Assembly (NCBI GenBank): GCA_964470455.1
Contig: CAYYCX010000011.1
Location: 1-64,000 of the forward strand
Direction: 5' to 3'
Source of the DNA: JAWXBM01 sp964470455
Lineage (GTDB): Bacteria > Pseudomonadota > Gammaproteobacteria > Xanthomonadales > SZUA-36
Length of the DNA stretch: 64,000 bases
Below are positions 26,047 through 35,480 of the stretch, piece after piece (the first letter of the stretch is position 1; each line of letters opens with the position of its first letter). The notes under the pieces were generated by a model. That model worked only from the letters and a program-made list of their open reading frames with translations, had not been told where the DNA came from and did not search any database. Both the position numbers and the translations under genes were made by a program.

Positions 26047-27648
26047 CTGCAACGCAGCCTGCAACTCGCCCAGGTGTCTGGCATAGCGTTGCCAGTGGCC
26101 CACGCCGCGAGAGTGTATCGGTTCGCGTACCTGCATGGCGCTGGCAGTATTCACCGCCCGGCGGGCAGTCTGCGGGCTGAGACAGGCGGGTTCAAACTCC
26201 AGCCCGGCAAACTCCAGCAGCCGGCGCGTCTGGGTTTCCGGTTCACGCACCAGGTCTTCGTATTGCACCGACATCACCCTTTCCGGCGCAAACTGCTCCC
26301 AGAAGTCCATATGCGATTCAAAATCGTGCCAGTAATCCGCCAGGCTGCGCAGGTCGTACAGGAATTCAGAACCTCCCATCAGCAATTGCCGGTAACAGCT
26401 CCAGCAGACATCCATGGCTTCACGCCGTACGCCCACCACCAGGGCATCCGGCAGCATGGACAGGATGGCGCCAATGTACGGCAGGTTGCCGGGCAGCTTG
26501 TCGGTGAAAACCGGCGTGTCGCGAGTCCAGATCCGGCAGCGGAGCAGGTATTCCAGGCCGAGTCGGGACCAGTCGGCGGCACCCAGTTGCCCCATCCAGC
26601 TCACCAGGCCTGAGGATTGTCGGGCTGATTCCGCGCCGATCAGCTGCGGAACCCACGGCAGCTCGCTGGCAGCCGTGACCTGGCTGTGTGCCGCCAGGAC
26701 CTGCTCCACCAGCGTCGAACCGGAGCGTGGCAGGGAAATGATGAAGATCGGGCGCGGCCCGCTCCAACTTTCCGGGCGCTGTTTCGCACCCCTGAAGTGG
26801 GCTGAACCCTGAACCACCTGCTGCAGGCTGTGTAACCAGTTCCGGAACTGGCTGCGGTCCCAGGGTTCACGCTGGCTGGCCAGCCGGTTGCCGGCCTGGT
26901 AATGGGCAAATGCCCGGTCGATGTCATCGCGCTGGTCCAGGGCGCTGGCCAGGGCAAACTCAAACAGGGTTTGCTGCCGGGCTGTCCGGCCCTGCTGGCC
27001 ATACTGCTGTTGCAAGGCCTCGAATTCGGCATCGCTGAAACTGCCGGCCTTGAGGTTGGACAAGGACCACCAGCCGGTGCCATCGGCGGGATCGACGGCG
27101 ATCGCCCGCCGGTAGCAGGCGGCCGCCTCATCGGCTTTGCCCAGCGCCTTACAGACATCGCCCAGGACAATCAGCGCGGCATAATGCTGCGGCGCCAGTT
27201 CGAGTGTTCTGCGTAAAGGCTGCTCGGCGTCGGCGGTTTGCCCGGTCTGCTTGCAGGCCCGCCCCAGGTTGAAATAGAAAGTGGCCCGGTCGCGCGGCGT
27301 GATTTCATGTTCCGCGCGCGTTTCCAGCTTGGGCCTGGCGGACAGCAGTATATCCAGCGCCTCGGTGAAGCGATTCAGGTTCAGTAGCACGCCGGCCAGG
27401 TCACTGGCCGCCATGGCGGAGCCGGGCTGCAGCGCTGCTGCGCGGCGCAGGTGCGGTTCAGCCGCTTCGGGCTGTCCCACCTGCACCAGGCCGATACCCA
27501 GTGCGCGCAGCACTTCGGGCTGGTCGGGCTCCTGCTGCGCCAGTTCCCGCAGCAATTGCAGTGCCTGCTGGTGCTGTCGCGCGCGAAACAGGCCGGTGGC
27601 CTGCTTCAGGCCGGCCTTGAAGGAATGATGCATGGAAGGCTCGCTCAT
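26035..27648 (-). CDS. TPR-repeat sulfotransferase
   Basis: 537 residues. The N-terminal half is a run of tetratricopeptide repeats (about five to six, e.g. LRALGIGLVQVGQPEAAEPHL and AALIVLGDVCKALGKADEAA). The C-terminal 260 residues are a Sulfotransfer_3-type domain with the 5'-phosphosulfate loop FIISLPRSGSTLVEQVLAAH and a later VQYEDLVREPE (3'-phosphate region). It should transfer sulfate from PAPS to an unknown acceptor. A bifunctional PAPS-synthesising enzyme is encoded at 58.6-60.3 kb. The ATG at 27648 was chosen; upstream in-frame sequence looks non-coding. It is inverted relative to apaG and apaH, which it separates. Confidence 0.88.
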   Translation of the reverse strand: MSEPSMHHSFKAGLKQATGLFRARQHQQALQLLRELAQQEPDQPEVLRALGIGLVQVGQPEAAEPHLRRAAALQPGSAMAASDLAGVLLNLNRFTEALDILLSARPKLETRAEHEITPRDRATFYFNLGRACKQTGQTADAEQPLRRTLELAPQHYAALIVLGDVCKALGKADEAAACYRRAIAVDPADGTGWWSLSNLKAGSFSDAEFEALQQQYGQQGRTARQQTLFEFALASALDQRDDIDRAFAHYQAGNRLASQREPWDRSQFRNWLHSLQQVVQGSAHFRGAKQRPESWSGPRPIFIISLPRSGSTLVEQVLAAHSQVTAASELPWVPQLIGAESARQSSGLVSWMGQLGAADWSRLGLEYLLRCRIWTRDTPVFTDKLPGNLPYIGAILSMLPDALVVGVRREAMDVCWSCYRQLLMGGSEFLYDLRSLADYWHDFESHMDFWEQFAPERVMSVQYEDLVREPETQTRRLLEFAGLEFEPACLSPQTARRAVNTASAMQVREPIHSRGVGHWQRYARHLGELQAALQQQP

Positions 27649-27823
27649 GGCGCACAGTATCCCGGCTGGCCCGGCAGCATCGCAAGTGATGAACGCGACA
27701 ATCGCCCTGGGGACATTGGATATGCCCGCGTCGATGGTCGATGCTCTCACAGTTTCAGTTTGTCGCGGCGCTGAAACCCTGTGTTAAATTGCCCGCAGGA
27801 ATGCAGACAAGAACAACAGAGCC

Positions 27824-28639
27824 ATGGCCACTTACCTGATTGGTGATATCCAGGGATGCTACGACGCCCTGCAGCGCCTGCTGGAGAAAATCAGTTTCGA
27901 CCCGGTTGCGGACCGGCTCTGGTCCTGCGGTGACCTGGTGAATCGCGGTGGCCAGTCACTTGAAGTGCTGCGCCTGTTGCACAGCATCAGCGACTCCGTC
28001 ACGGTGACGCTGGGCAACCACGACCTGTACCTGCTGGCGGATGACAGCCGCTTTCCCAATGGCAACACCCGCAACCGGGAATTCCGCGCCATCCTCAAGG
28101 CGGCTGACCGCGAACCGTTGATGCACTGGTTGCGGCAACAACCCCTGGCATTCAAATCCGCGGAACACGGCCTGCTGATGGTACACGCCGGCGTGGTGCC
28201 GCAATGGACCGAAGCCGACACCCTGGCCTGCGCCGCCGAAGTCGAGCAGGTGCTGCGCACTGACCGGCGCCATGAGTTTTTCGAACGCATGAACAAAGGC
28301 AAGGGCCGGGGCTGGAAACCCAACCGCGAGGGCATTGAACGGCAACGCATGATTGCCGCCATACTCACCCGCATCCGCTTCTGCGACACCCACGGCAATA
28401 TTCCCTGGAATGCCAGCGGCCCTCCAGGCTCCATGAAGCGTCCCTGGCGGCCCTGGTACAAGCACCCCTCCCGCGCCACGCGCAATGTGTTCATGGCCTT
28501 CGGCCACTGGGCAGCGCTGGGCCTGCGTATCCGCAAACGGTTTGTTGCGCTGGACTCGGGTTGTGTATGGGGCGGGCGCCTTAGCGCTTACCGGCTGGAG
28601 GACAAACAGCTGTTCCAGGTGCCGGGCAAATTCAAGTAG
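27824..28639 (+). CDS. apaH: Symmetrical bis(5'-nucleosyl)-tetraphosphatase
   Basis: Hydrolyses Ap4A and similar dinucleotides to two ADP. 271 residues. Metallophosphatase motifs: LIGDIQGCYDAL (instead of the commoner GDxHG), SCGDLVNRGG, LGNHDLYLLAD, and later MVHAGVVPQW and FGHWAALGL. All are standard for ApaH. The ATG at 27824 starts it; a promoter must lie in the 175 bp shared with the divergent sulfotransferase gene. Its stop overlaps the stop of convergent folA by 8 bp. Confidence 0.96.
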   Translation: MATYLIGDIQGCYDALQRLLEKISFDPVADRLWSCGDLVNRGGQSLEVLRLLHSISDSVTVTLGNHDLYLLADDSRFPNGNTRNREFRAILKAADREPLMHWLRQQPLAFKSAEHGLLMVHAGVVPQWTEADTLACAAEVEQVLRTDRRHEFFERMNKGKGRGWKPNREGIERQRMIAAILTRIRFCDTHGNIPWNASGPPGSMKRPWRPWYKHPSRATRNVFMAFGHWAALGLRIRKRFVALDSGCVWGGRLSAYRLEDKQLFQVPGKFK

Positions 28640-29141
28640 CTGTGCGCCGCAACTCCAGGACTTCGCAGGCATGGGCATTACGCTCGTCGGCCGGCTTGGC
28701 CTGGCGGGAAACCTCCTGCCAGTCAGTCGTTTCCCACTGCGGAAAGAAGGTGTCGGCCGCGGGCTCACAATCCACCACGGTCAGAATCATTCGATCAGCC
28801 AGCGGCAGGGCCTGACGGTACAGTTCGCCGCCGCCGATTACCATCACTTCATCGCCGTCAGCAATTTCCAGTGCCCGCTGCAAGGAAGTGCAGCATTCAG
28901 CACCCTCCGCAAAGTAGTTCTGGTTACGACTGATTAGGATGTTCTGGCGCCCGGGCAGCGGCCTGCCGATGGATTCCCAGGTCTTGCGGCCCATGACAAT
29001 GGGCTTGCCCATGGTGACTGATTTGAAATGCTGCAACTCGCCGGGCAGATGCCAGGGCATTCGGCCATCCAGGCCGATGGCCCGGTTACGGGCCATGGCG
29101 GCTACCAGGGTGATCCGCTGACGGGAATCAGCCATCTGCAT
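28632..29141 (-). CDS. folA: Dihydrofolate reductase
   Basis: Reduces dihydrofolate to tetrahydrofolate with NADPH. About 169 residues. ITLVAAMARNRAIGLDGRMPWHLPGELQHFK includes the catalytic Asp/Glu-equivalent region and Trp of the active-site loop (MPWHLPGE; here E aligns near the catalytic acid position D27 of E. coli). GRKTWESIGRPLPGR and VIGGGELYRQAL (NADPH binding) are clear. Start codons at 29141 and 29135 are both ATG, and the first is chosen. It lies 12 bp downstream of thyA, its metabolic partner, and converges with apaH. Confidence 0.95.
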   Translation of the reverse strand: MQMADSRQRITLVAAMARNRAIGLDGRMPWHLPGELQHFKSVTMGKPIVMGRKTWESIGRPLPGRQNILISRNQNYFAEGAECCTSLQRALEIADGDEVMVIGGGELYRQALPLADRMILTVVDCEPAADTFFPQWETTDWQEVSRQAKPADERNAHACEVLELRRTAT

Positions 29142-29153
29142 CTGCCGCCGCAA

Positions 29154-29987
29154 TCACACCGCGATGGGTGCGCGGATCGGCGGATGGCACTGGTAATCGC
29201 GCAGTTCGAAATCCTCGAAGCGGAACGCGAACAGGTCGCGCACCTCCGGGTTCAGGTGCATTCGCGGCAGCGGATAGGGTTCACGCGACAGCTGCTCGTG
29301 CACCTGGTCCAGGTGGTTCGAGTAAATGTGCGCATCACCCAGGGTCAGGACAAAATCGCCGGGTTCGAAATCGCATACCTGGGCGATCATCAGTGTGAGC
29401 AGCGAATAGGAAGCGATATTGAATGGCAAGCCCAGAAACACATCGGCGCTGCGCTGGTACAGCTGGCAGCTCAGTTTGCCGCCCGCCACGTAAAACTGGA
29501 ACAAGGTGTGGCACGGCGGCAGCGCCTGCAGTCCGGCGGCAGCGTTGGCCCTGGGGCTGATGCTTTCATCGGGCAGCACCCCCGGGTTCCATGCCGACAC
29601 GATGTGCCGGCGTGAGTCGGGTTTGTGCCTGAGGTCATCCAGCAGGGTGCTGATCTGGTCGATGTGGCGGCCATCGGCGGTGACCCAGTCTCGCCACTGC
29701 GCGCCGTAGACCGGGCCCAGTTCACCCTCGTCGGTGGCCCATTCGTCCCAGATGGTCACGCCGTTCTCGCGCAGGAACGCGATGTTGGTTTCGCCACGCA
29801 AAAACCACAGCAGTTCAATGATGATGGAACGCAAGTGCAGTTTCTTGGTGGTGACGGCGGGGAAACCCTGGCTGAGGTCAAAACGCAACTGGTAACCAAA
29901 CAGGCTGATGGTGCCGGTGCCGGTGCGGTCGGACTTGCGGTGCCCGCACTCAAGGATGTCCCTGAGCAGCTGGTGGTAGTTTTGCAT
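29154..29987 (-). CDS. thyA: Thymidylate synthase
   Basis: Methylates dUMP to dTMP using methylenetetrahydrofolate, making dihydrofolate that folA recycles. 277 residues, about 13 more than E. coli (264). The extra residues are around SPRANAAAGLQ, just before the active-site LPPCHTLFQFYV with catalytic Cys. GTGTISLFGYQLRFDL, FNIASYSLLTLMIAQ and DAHIYSNHLDQV are conserved. ATG 29987 with GGGAA upstream. It sits between lgt and folA, a common gammaproteobacterial arrangement. Confidence 0.97.
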   Translation of the reverse strand: MQNYHQLLRDILECGHRKSDRTGTGTISLFGYQLRFDLSQGFPAVTTKKLHLRSIIIELLWFLRGETNIAFLRENGVTIWDEWATDEGELGPVYGAQWRDWVTADGRHIDQISTLLDDLRHKPDSRRHIVSAWNPGVLPDESISPRANAAAGLQALPPCHTLFQFYVAGGKLSCQLYQRSADVFLGLPFNIASYSLLTLMIAQVCDFEPGDFVLTLGDAHIYSNHLDQVHEQLSREPYPLPRMHLNPEVRDLFAFRFEDFELRDYQCHPPIRAPIAV

Positions 29988-30012
29988 GCAGTTCCCTTTC
30001 AGTAAGCGTCGC

Positions 30013-30888
30013 TCAAGCGCTGTTTGCTTTGCGATAGGCCCAGGCCAGCATGCCGAGGCCTGCCAGCACCATGGGCAGCGACAATACCATACCCATGGTG
30101 AGCCAGTCGCCGAGCAGGTAACCGATGTGGCTGTCGGGTTCACGGAAAAATTCAGCGACAAAACGGAATACGCCGTAACCGCACAGGAACAGGCCGGATA
30201 TCGCTGCCTGTGGACGCTGCCGGCGGGAGTAGAGCAGCAGGATGATCGCCAGCAGCAATCCCTCCATGAAGGCCTGGTATAACTGGCTGGGATGACGGGC
30301 AAAGGCATCCAGTGATCCACTGGCCCATGCGGCCCGCAAATCGGCGGATTGCCACCCGCCCGGTTCGATGGAATTGGCGAAAATCATGGCCCAGGGGTGG
30401 TCACTCAGGCGGCCCCACAGTTCGCCGCCGATGAAATTGCCCAGCCGTCCAAGGCCGAGCCCCACCGGCACCAGCGGCGCCACGAAATCGGCCACCTGCC
30501 AGAAGCTGCGGCCGGTGCGGCGCGCAAACCAGGCCATCGCCAGAATCACGCCCAGCAGGCCGCCGTGGAATGACATGCCGCCCTCGGTCAGCTTGAACAG
30601 GAACAAAGGGGTTTGCAGAAAGCTGTCCAGGCCATAAAACATTACGTAGCCGAGGCGGCCACCAATGACCACACCCAACATGCCGTAAAAAAGGAAATCG
30701 CCGACTTCCTGGGGGTTCCAGCCGGCCCATGCACGGCGTTTGGCCAGCCAGCTGCCGGCGCTCCAGAAAAAAACGAAAGCCAGCAGGTACATGATGCCGT
30801 ACCAGTGCACGCGCAGTGGCCCCAGCGAAAAAGCCACCGGATCGATGGCAACGAACAGGAACTGGGAAGCGGTTTCGGTATTACTCAA
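30013..30888 (-). CDS. lgt: Prolipoprotein diacylglyceryl transferase
   Basis: Inner-membrane enzyme adding diacylglycerol to the lipobox Cys of lipoproteins. 291 residues. The N terminus IDPVAFSLGPLRVHWYGIMYLLAF, then GGRLGYVMFY, the HGG motif GGMSFHGGLLG, and the signature GLGRLGNFIGGELWGR identify Lgt. Seven hydrophobic segments are present. The start is taken as TTG 30888, because AGG lies at correct spacing and the frame further upstream reads like non-coding sequence. Its customers in this window include the lipoproteins at 18.9 kb and 50.6-54.8 kb. Confidence 0.94.
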   Translation of the reverse strand: MSNTETASQFLFVAIDPVAFSLGPLRVHWYGIMYLLAFVFFWSAGSWLAKRRAWAGWNPQEVGDFLFYGMLGVVIGGRLGYVMFYGLDSFLQTPLFLFKLTEGGMSFHGGLLGVILAMAWFARRTGRSFWQVADFVAPLVPVGLGLGRLGNFIGGELWGRLSDHPWAMIFANSIEPGGWQSADLRAAWASGSLDAFARHPSQLYQAFMEGLLLAIILLLYSRRQRPQAAISGLFLCGYGVFRFVAEFFREPDSHIGYLLGDWLTMGMVLSLPMVLAGLGMLAWAYRKANSA

Positions 30889-31088
30889 AATAAGACCTGC
30901 GGGTTGGCACGATGGGCCGGCACGAGCCGCTGGCGACACCAGCCGGAATTCCGCCAATGGGCCCGTGAATGGGGTTGCCGGGTGTGAAACACGTTACAAT
31001 GACCACCCGTCGGAGAATATGCCAGCCTCACCGCGGCTGGCAAGCAGTCGATCACAAAAAGAACAGGCCAGGGATAAAAACCAACACG

Positions 31089-32918
31089 ATGCTGGAGTTC
31101 ACGCTACCCAACATGCACGCGCTGGCCGTGATGATACTCATCTTCGTGGCGCTGATCCTGTTTGCGCGCGACAACATCCCGCTAGAAACCACCAGCCTGA
31201 TCGTGCTGGTGATACTGGCAGTGGGCTTTACCCTGTTTCCTTACGAAGCCGACGGCGAAGTGCTGGCCCCCAGCGAATTCTTCCTGGGTTTCGGCCACAA
31301 GGCGCTGGTGGCGGTATGCGCTTTGATGATCGTCGGTGAAGGGCTGATCCGCACCGGCGCGCTGGAACCGGTGGGCCGTTTCCTGGCCAGGGTCTGGCGC
31401 AAAGGCCCGATGCTTTCGCTGCTGTTCACCATTGTTATCACGGCCTTTCTCAGCGCCTTCATCAATAACACACCGATTGTCGTACTGATGCTGCCGATCC
31501 TGGTGGGTATCGGGATTCGCGCCGGCGTGTCGCCCACCGGCACGCTCATACCGATGGGGTTTGCCAGCATCCTGGGTGGCATGGCCACCACCATCGGCAC
31601 CTCCACCAACCTGCTGGTGGTGAACGTGGCAGCCGACATGGGCATGGGCGAATTCAACATGTTTGATTTCATCGGTCCGGCATCCATCGGCGCCGCCTTT
31701 GCCATCACCTACCTGTGGCTGATAGCGCCACGCATGATGCCCGCGCGTGTCGCACCCATGCAGGACAGCCAGTCGCGGGTTTACAACGCACAGATCCGCC
31801 TGGACGCGACCAGCCCGGCAGTGGGCGGCACACTGGCTGAAGCGATCACGCGTACCGATGACAACATGCGGGTCGACAGCATCCAGCGCGGCAAGGGCGC
31901 TTTCATCAATCCCCTGCCGGATGTGGTGCTGGCCGCGGGAGACCGCATCAACACCAGCGACTCGCAGTCCAACCTGCGTGAGTTCGCCCGTGCCCTGGGC
32001 GGCAAACTCTATTCCGGCGACCATGTGGTGGATTCCGCACACCCGCTCAGCCTGGGCGGCGAGCAACTGGCGGAACTGGTCATAACACCGGGTTCGCGGC
32101 TGGAAAACATGCGCGTTGGCGATGCCCAGTTCCTGACCCGGTACAGCGTCCGCCTGCTGGCGCTGCACCGCAATGAACAGTCACAGGAACGCAAGTCGCC
32201 CGGGCTGGACGACATCCTGCTCAAGGCCGGGGATGTGCTGCTGGTGCAGTCTTCCCTGCAACATTTCGAAGAACTGAAAGAAAATTCGGATTTCCTCATT
32301 CTGGATGGCAGCGTGCGGCTGCCGACCACGCGCAAGGCGCCCATTGCCCTGCTGACCATCGTCGGCGTGGTGGCCCTGGCGGCTTCCGACATCATGCCCA
32401 TTGAAATCTCCGCCGTGCTCGGCTGCCTGGTGCTCATCCTCAGCGGTTGCCTGCGCTGGAAGGACGCCCTCAACGCGCTCAGCGGACAGGTCATCCTGAT
32501 CATCGTATCCTCGCTGGCCATGGGCGCAGCCCTGCTCAAGACCGGCGCCGCCGACTATCTCGCGCAGTTGTTCGTATACATCACTTTCGGCGCACCGCCT
32601 TCAGTGGTTTTGGGAGGATTGATGCTCATGATGGGCATACTCACCAACGTCGTGTCCAACAATGCCGCCGCCGTCATTGGCACGCCGATTGCCATCGGCA
32701 TCGCGCAGCGCATCGGCATGCCGCTGGAACCCTTCGTCCTGGCCGTGCTGTTCGGCGCCAATCTCAGTTTTGTAACACCCATGGCTTACCAGACCAACCT
32801 GCTGATCATGAACGCGGGTGGCTACAAGTTTGGAGACTTTGTCCGGGTGGGCCTGCCTCTCGCACTGGGCCTGTGGCTGGTTCTGACCACGGTGCTGGTG
32901 GTTGCCTACGGGTTGTGA
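31089..32918 (+). CDS. SLC13/DASS-type anion transporter with two RCK_C domains
   Basis: 609-residue inner-membrane protein. It has two transporter halves with the repeated signatures NNTPIVVLMLPI and NNAAAVIGTPIAIGIA, each preceded by helices (GTSTNLLVV in the first half). Between them (about 225-420) are two soluble TrkA-C/RCK_C modules, e.g. GSRLENMRVGDAQFLTRYSVRLLAL. This layout matches SLC13-permease proteins of the YbiR/SdcS type that move sulfate or dicarboxylates. ATG 31089 follows AGGGA. The substrate is unknown; sulfate is plausible given the ATP sulfurylase gene in the window. Confidence 0.9.
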   Translation: MLEFTLPNMHALAVMILIFVALILFARDNIPLETTSLIVLVILAVGFTLFPYEADGEVLAPSEFFLGFGHKALVAVCALMIVGEGLIRTGALEPVGRFLARVWRKGPMLSLLFTIVITAFLSAFINNTPIVVLMLPILVGIGIRAGVSPTGTLIPMGFASILGGMATTIGTSTNLLVVNVAADMGMGEFNMFDFIGPASIGAAFAITYLWLIAPRMMPARVAPMQDSQSRVYNAQIRLDATSPAVGGTLAEAITRTDDNMRVDSIQRGKGAFINPLPDVVLAAGDRINTSDSQSNLREFARALGGKLYSGDHVVDSAHPLSLGGEQLAELVITPGSRLENMRVGDAQFLTRYSVRLLALHRNEQSQERKSPGLDDILLKAGDVLLVQSSLQHFEELKENSDFLILDGSVRLPTTRKAPIALLTIVGVVALAASDIMPIEISAVLGCLVLILSGCLRWKDALNALSGQVILIIVSSLAMGAALLKTGAADYLAQLFVYITFGAPPSVVLGGLMLMMGILTNVVSNNAAAVIGTPIAIGIAQRIGMPLEPFVLAVLFGANLSFVTPMAYQTNLLIMNAGGYKFGDFVRVGLPLALGLWLVLTTVLVVAYGL

Positions 32919-32964
32919 TCCGGCATGCGCCGGCATTCCGGACGTGCTTCGAATCAGCGCCGGG

Positions 32965-33945
32965 TCAGGAGGCCAGTGGCAACTTGCCAGCGGCTTCACC
33001 CAGGTTGTCGCGTGACCATTGCGCCCGCTGCGCCGGGCTCTCCACTATGCCATCCAATTCCGCCATGTGCGCATCTACGGCATCCAGGCGGTGACGCAGG
33101 CCGCGGCGGTTGGCGATCTGGATATTCAGGCCGGGGCGCGCATTGAGTTCCAGGATCAGGGGCCCGAGGTCGCGGTCGAGCACGATATCGGCACCGAGGT
33201 AGCCGAGGTGAACAGCTTCGTAGCAGCGCGCCGACATGTCGAGTATCCGGTTCCAGCCGGGCACGTGGAAACCCGCAATCGCCGAACCGGTATCAGGGTG
33301 ATGCGAAACCGCGCTGTTGCCTGATACGCCGCCCATGGTGATGCCGGTACCGAGGTCTATGCCCACTCCAATGGCGCCCTGGTGCAGATTGGCCTTGCCA
33401 TGTGAGCGGCGCGTCGGCAATCGCGACATGGCCATCACCGGATATCCACGGAACACGATGACGCGAATGTCCGGTACGCCGTGGTAGGTCAGGCGGCTGA
33501 AGGTCGGGTCGAAATGCACCAGTGATTCGATCATGGCCGCATCCGGCTGGCCACCCAGCGAATAAATGCCGCCGATCACGTTGGTAATGTGGTGTTCGAG
33601 GGTGTCATGGTCGACCATGCGCTCATCGGCGTCGATAAAATAATCGCCCTGGCGGCCGACGATCACCAGGATGCCATCGCCCCCGCTGCCGTTGGCCGGC
33701 TTGATGACAAACTCCTTACGGTCGCCCAGCATCTCGTCCAGGTCGGCGACTTCATGCATTTCACGCAACACGCCAATCAGCTCCGGCACCGGCAGGTTCT
33801 CCCGCAGCATGCGTTCCTTGCAGAGAATCTTGTCGTCAACCAGCGGGTAATACTTGCGCTGGTTGTAGTTGAAAATATAGTCGCCGTTGCGGGCGTTCAG
33901 GCCCAGCACACCGGCTTTTTTCAACTTGAGTATGCGGCCGATCAC
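32965..33945 (-). CDS. Alpha-L-glutamate ligase-like (RimK-related) ATP-grasp protein
   Basis: 326-residue cytoplasmic ATP-grasp enzyme. KEFVIKPANGSGGDGILVIVGR is the ATP-binding loop, VPDIRVIVFRG follows, and LILELNARPGLNIQIANRRGL supplies metal ligands near the C terminus. It matches the RimK-related E-ligase-like family, which in many gammaproteobacteria is paired with the inactive-transglutaminase 7TM protein encoded just upstream. Starts at GTG 33945 inside the upstream gene's stop (GTGA overlap), so translation is coupled. The pair is linked with osmotic or envelope adaptation in pseudomonads; the substrate is unknown. The retropepsin-like protease often found with them is not in this window. 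Confidence 0.88.
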   Translation of the reverse strand: MIGRILKLKKAGVLGLNARNGDYIFNYNQRKYYPLVDDKILCKERMLRENLPVPELIGVLREMHEVADLDEMLGDRKEFVIKPANGSGGDGILVIVGRQGDYFIDADERMVDHDTLEHHITNVIGGIYSLGGQPDAAMIESLVHFDPTFSRLTYHGVPDIRVIVFRGYPVMAMSRLPTRRSHGKANLHQGAIGVGIDLGTGITMGGVSGNSAVSHHPDTGSAIAGFHVPGWNRILDMSARCYEAVHLGYLGADIVLDRDLGPLILELNARPGLNIQIANRRGLRHRLDAVDAHMAELDGIVESPAQRAQWSRDNLGEAAGKLPLAS

Positions 33946-35480
33946 TCGGGCACCTTCTGCTTGACGACCAGAGGCTTGAAGCGGCGCAATTCAGTCAGAC
34001 GGAAGCCGGTGTAGCGTCCCAGCGCAATGATCAGGCCCAGCACCAGCAGGTTCAGTTCCGGAAAGACCGTCACCCAGTAGGCAAAGAGGTCCACCGACAT
34101 CATCAGGTAAGCCAGCGCTGCCATGAACAGGCTGCCAATGCCTTCCTTGATGGAAGTGTAAGCGCCCCGCTCTTCCCAGATGACCGACATGCGTTCGATC
34201 ACCATGGAAACAATGATCATGGGGAACAGCGAAACCGACAATCCGGTTTCATAACCAAACTGGTTGCTGATGATGCTGATGGCGGTCATCAGCAGCACCA
34301 CGATGGTTACCACCGCGGCCAGGCGTGGCACCAGCAGCAGGCGCAGGCGTTCCAGGTAGAAGCGGAAGAACAGGCCCAGTGAAACAATCAGCACAAACAG
34401 GCCGATGCCCTTGAGCAACTCGGTTTCGCGAAACGCCAGCGCAATCAGCACGGGCGCGAATGTGCCGAACGAGCTCAGTCCCACAAAATTTCTCATTAGA
34501 ACAATAACCAGGATACCCAACGGTATCAGCAGGAGGATTTCGTATACCGCCTGCGTCTGGGTGGGAAGTTGCAGCGTGGAGATCAGGCTCATGCTCGACT
34601 TCTGCAGCTCCGCCCGCTGTTGCGCCAGCTCCAGCGAACTCTTCACGCGCTGCCGCGTGGTGACCTGCAGGTCGGTGATGTTCGCGCCTTTGACATCGGC
34701 CAGTTCTCCCTGGCCGGTCCACCAGATGAAGAAATCCGCGGGCAAACCCTCTTCGGCTGTAACCGGGTCAAACACCAGCCACTCGTCGCCGTTGTAAACG
34801 GCCAGCAGGGTTTCGATTTCAGCACGTTGCGCGTCCTTTTCCAGCCTGATCCCGTGCAACTGCAAGGTGGGAATACGGGCGCCGGCCAGCAGTGTCTGGG
34901 CCAGGTTGACACGGTCGCGGAAACTGGCCACGTCGGCAAGGAACAGGTCCATGTTCTCGTCCGGAGAAGATCCGGTCAGCCGGTTCAACATGGCTGCGGC
35001 AAAGGATTCCGTATCGGCCGATTCGGCCCGTACGGTGGTGACCAGGTCCCTGGCGGCGGTGGCGAACGGCTCTTCGAGTAACGGCGGTTCCGGGTAATCC
35101 GGCCGCGGCGCAAAGCTGTGTTGTTGCGTATCGGGAATCACCAGTACGCGGTAGTAAAGGGATTTTGGTTCACGCAACCTGCGTATGGCCCAGTCGGCCT
35201 TGCGGCTGAACCGGCCGTCCTTGACGGTCAGGCCAAAACCCCGTGATACAAAATTCTCCTGCGCCAGGCTGTAGCCGCTGGGCCTGGCCGGAAGCATCAG
35301 GCTGGCGCGGACAGCGCCCTGGTCGGGCGTGACTTCCAGTTTGGCCTGAACGGTCCAGGCTGCGCTCTCGAGGTCCGGGTAAGGAGGATAGCCAAGACGA
35401 ACAACCTTATAGGCAAAAATCGCAGCCCCCAATGCCATCAGGAGCAGTGAGAGTGTTACCCACTGGCTGTTTCGCTTCAC
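33942..35480 (-). CDS. Inactive-transglutaminase 7TM membrane protein
   Basis: About 512 residues from GTG 35480. One N-terminal membrane helix (about 8-28) leads to a large periplasmic region of about 270 residues containing a transglutaminase-like fold without the catalytic Cys-His-Asp. The C-terminal 200 residues are six or seven membrane helices (YEILLLIPLGILVIVLMRNFVGLSSFGTFAPVL onward). This is the UUP1/7TM_transglut family. It overlaps the RimK-like ATP-grasp gene by 4 bp. In-frame sequence upstream of 35480 is ignored as non-coding, because the membrane anchor starts right there. Confidence 0.87.
   Translation of the reverse strand: MKRNSQWVTLSLLLMALGAAIFAYKVVRLGYPPYPDLESAAWTVQAKLEVTPDQGAVRASLMLPARPSGYSLAQENFVSRGFGLTVKDGRFSRKADWAIRRLREPKSLYYRVLVIPDTQQHSFAPRPDYPEPPLLEEPFATAARDLVTTVRAESADTESFAAAMLNRLTGSSPDENMDLFLADVASFRDRVNLAQTLLAGARIPTLQLHGIRLEKDAQRAEIETLLAVYNGDEWLVFDPVTAEEGLPADFFIWWTGQGELADVKGANITDLQVTTRQRVKSSLELAQQRAELQKSSMSLISTLQLPTQTQAVYEILLLIPLGILVIVLMRNFVGLSSFGTFAPVLIALAFRETELLKGIGLFVLIVSLGLFFRFYLERLRLLLVPRLAAVVTIVVLLMTAISIISNQFGYETGLSVSLFPMIIVSMVIERMSVIWEERGAYTSIKEGIGSLFMAALAYLMMSVDLFAYWVTVFPELNLLVLGLIIALGRYTGFRLTELRRFKPLVVKQKVPE

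Noticed and set aside
30889..31088. N-terminal extension of the SLC13 transporter from 30969 and of Lgt to 30957
   Set aside because: The upstream residues look like non-coding translation; good starts with ribosome-binding sites lie at 31089 and 30888.
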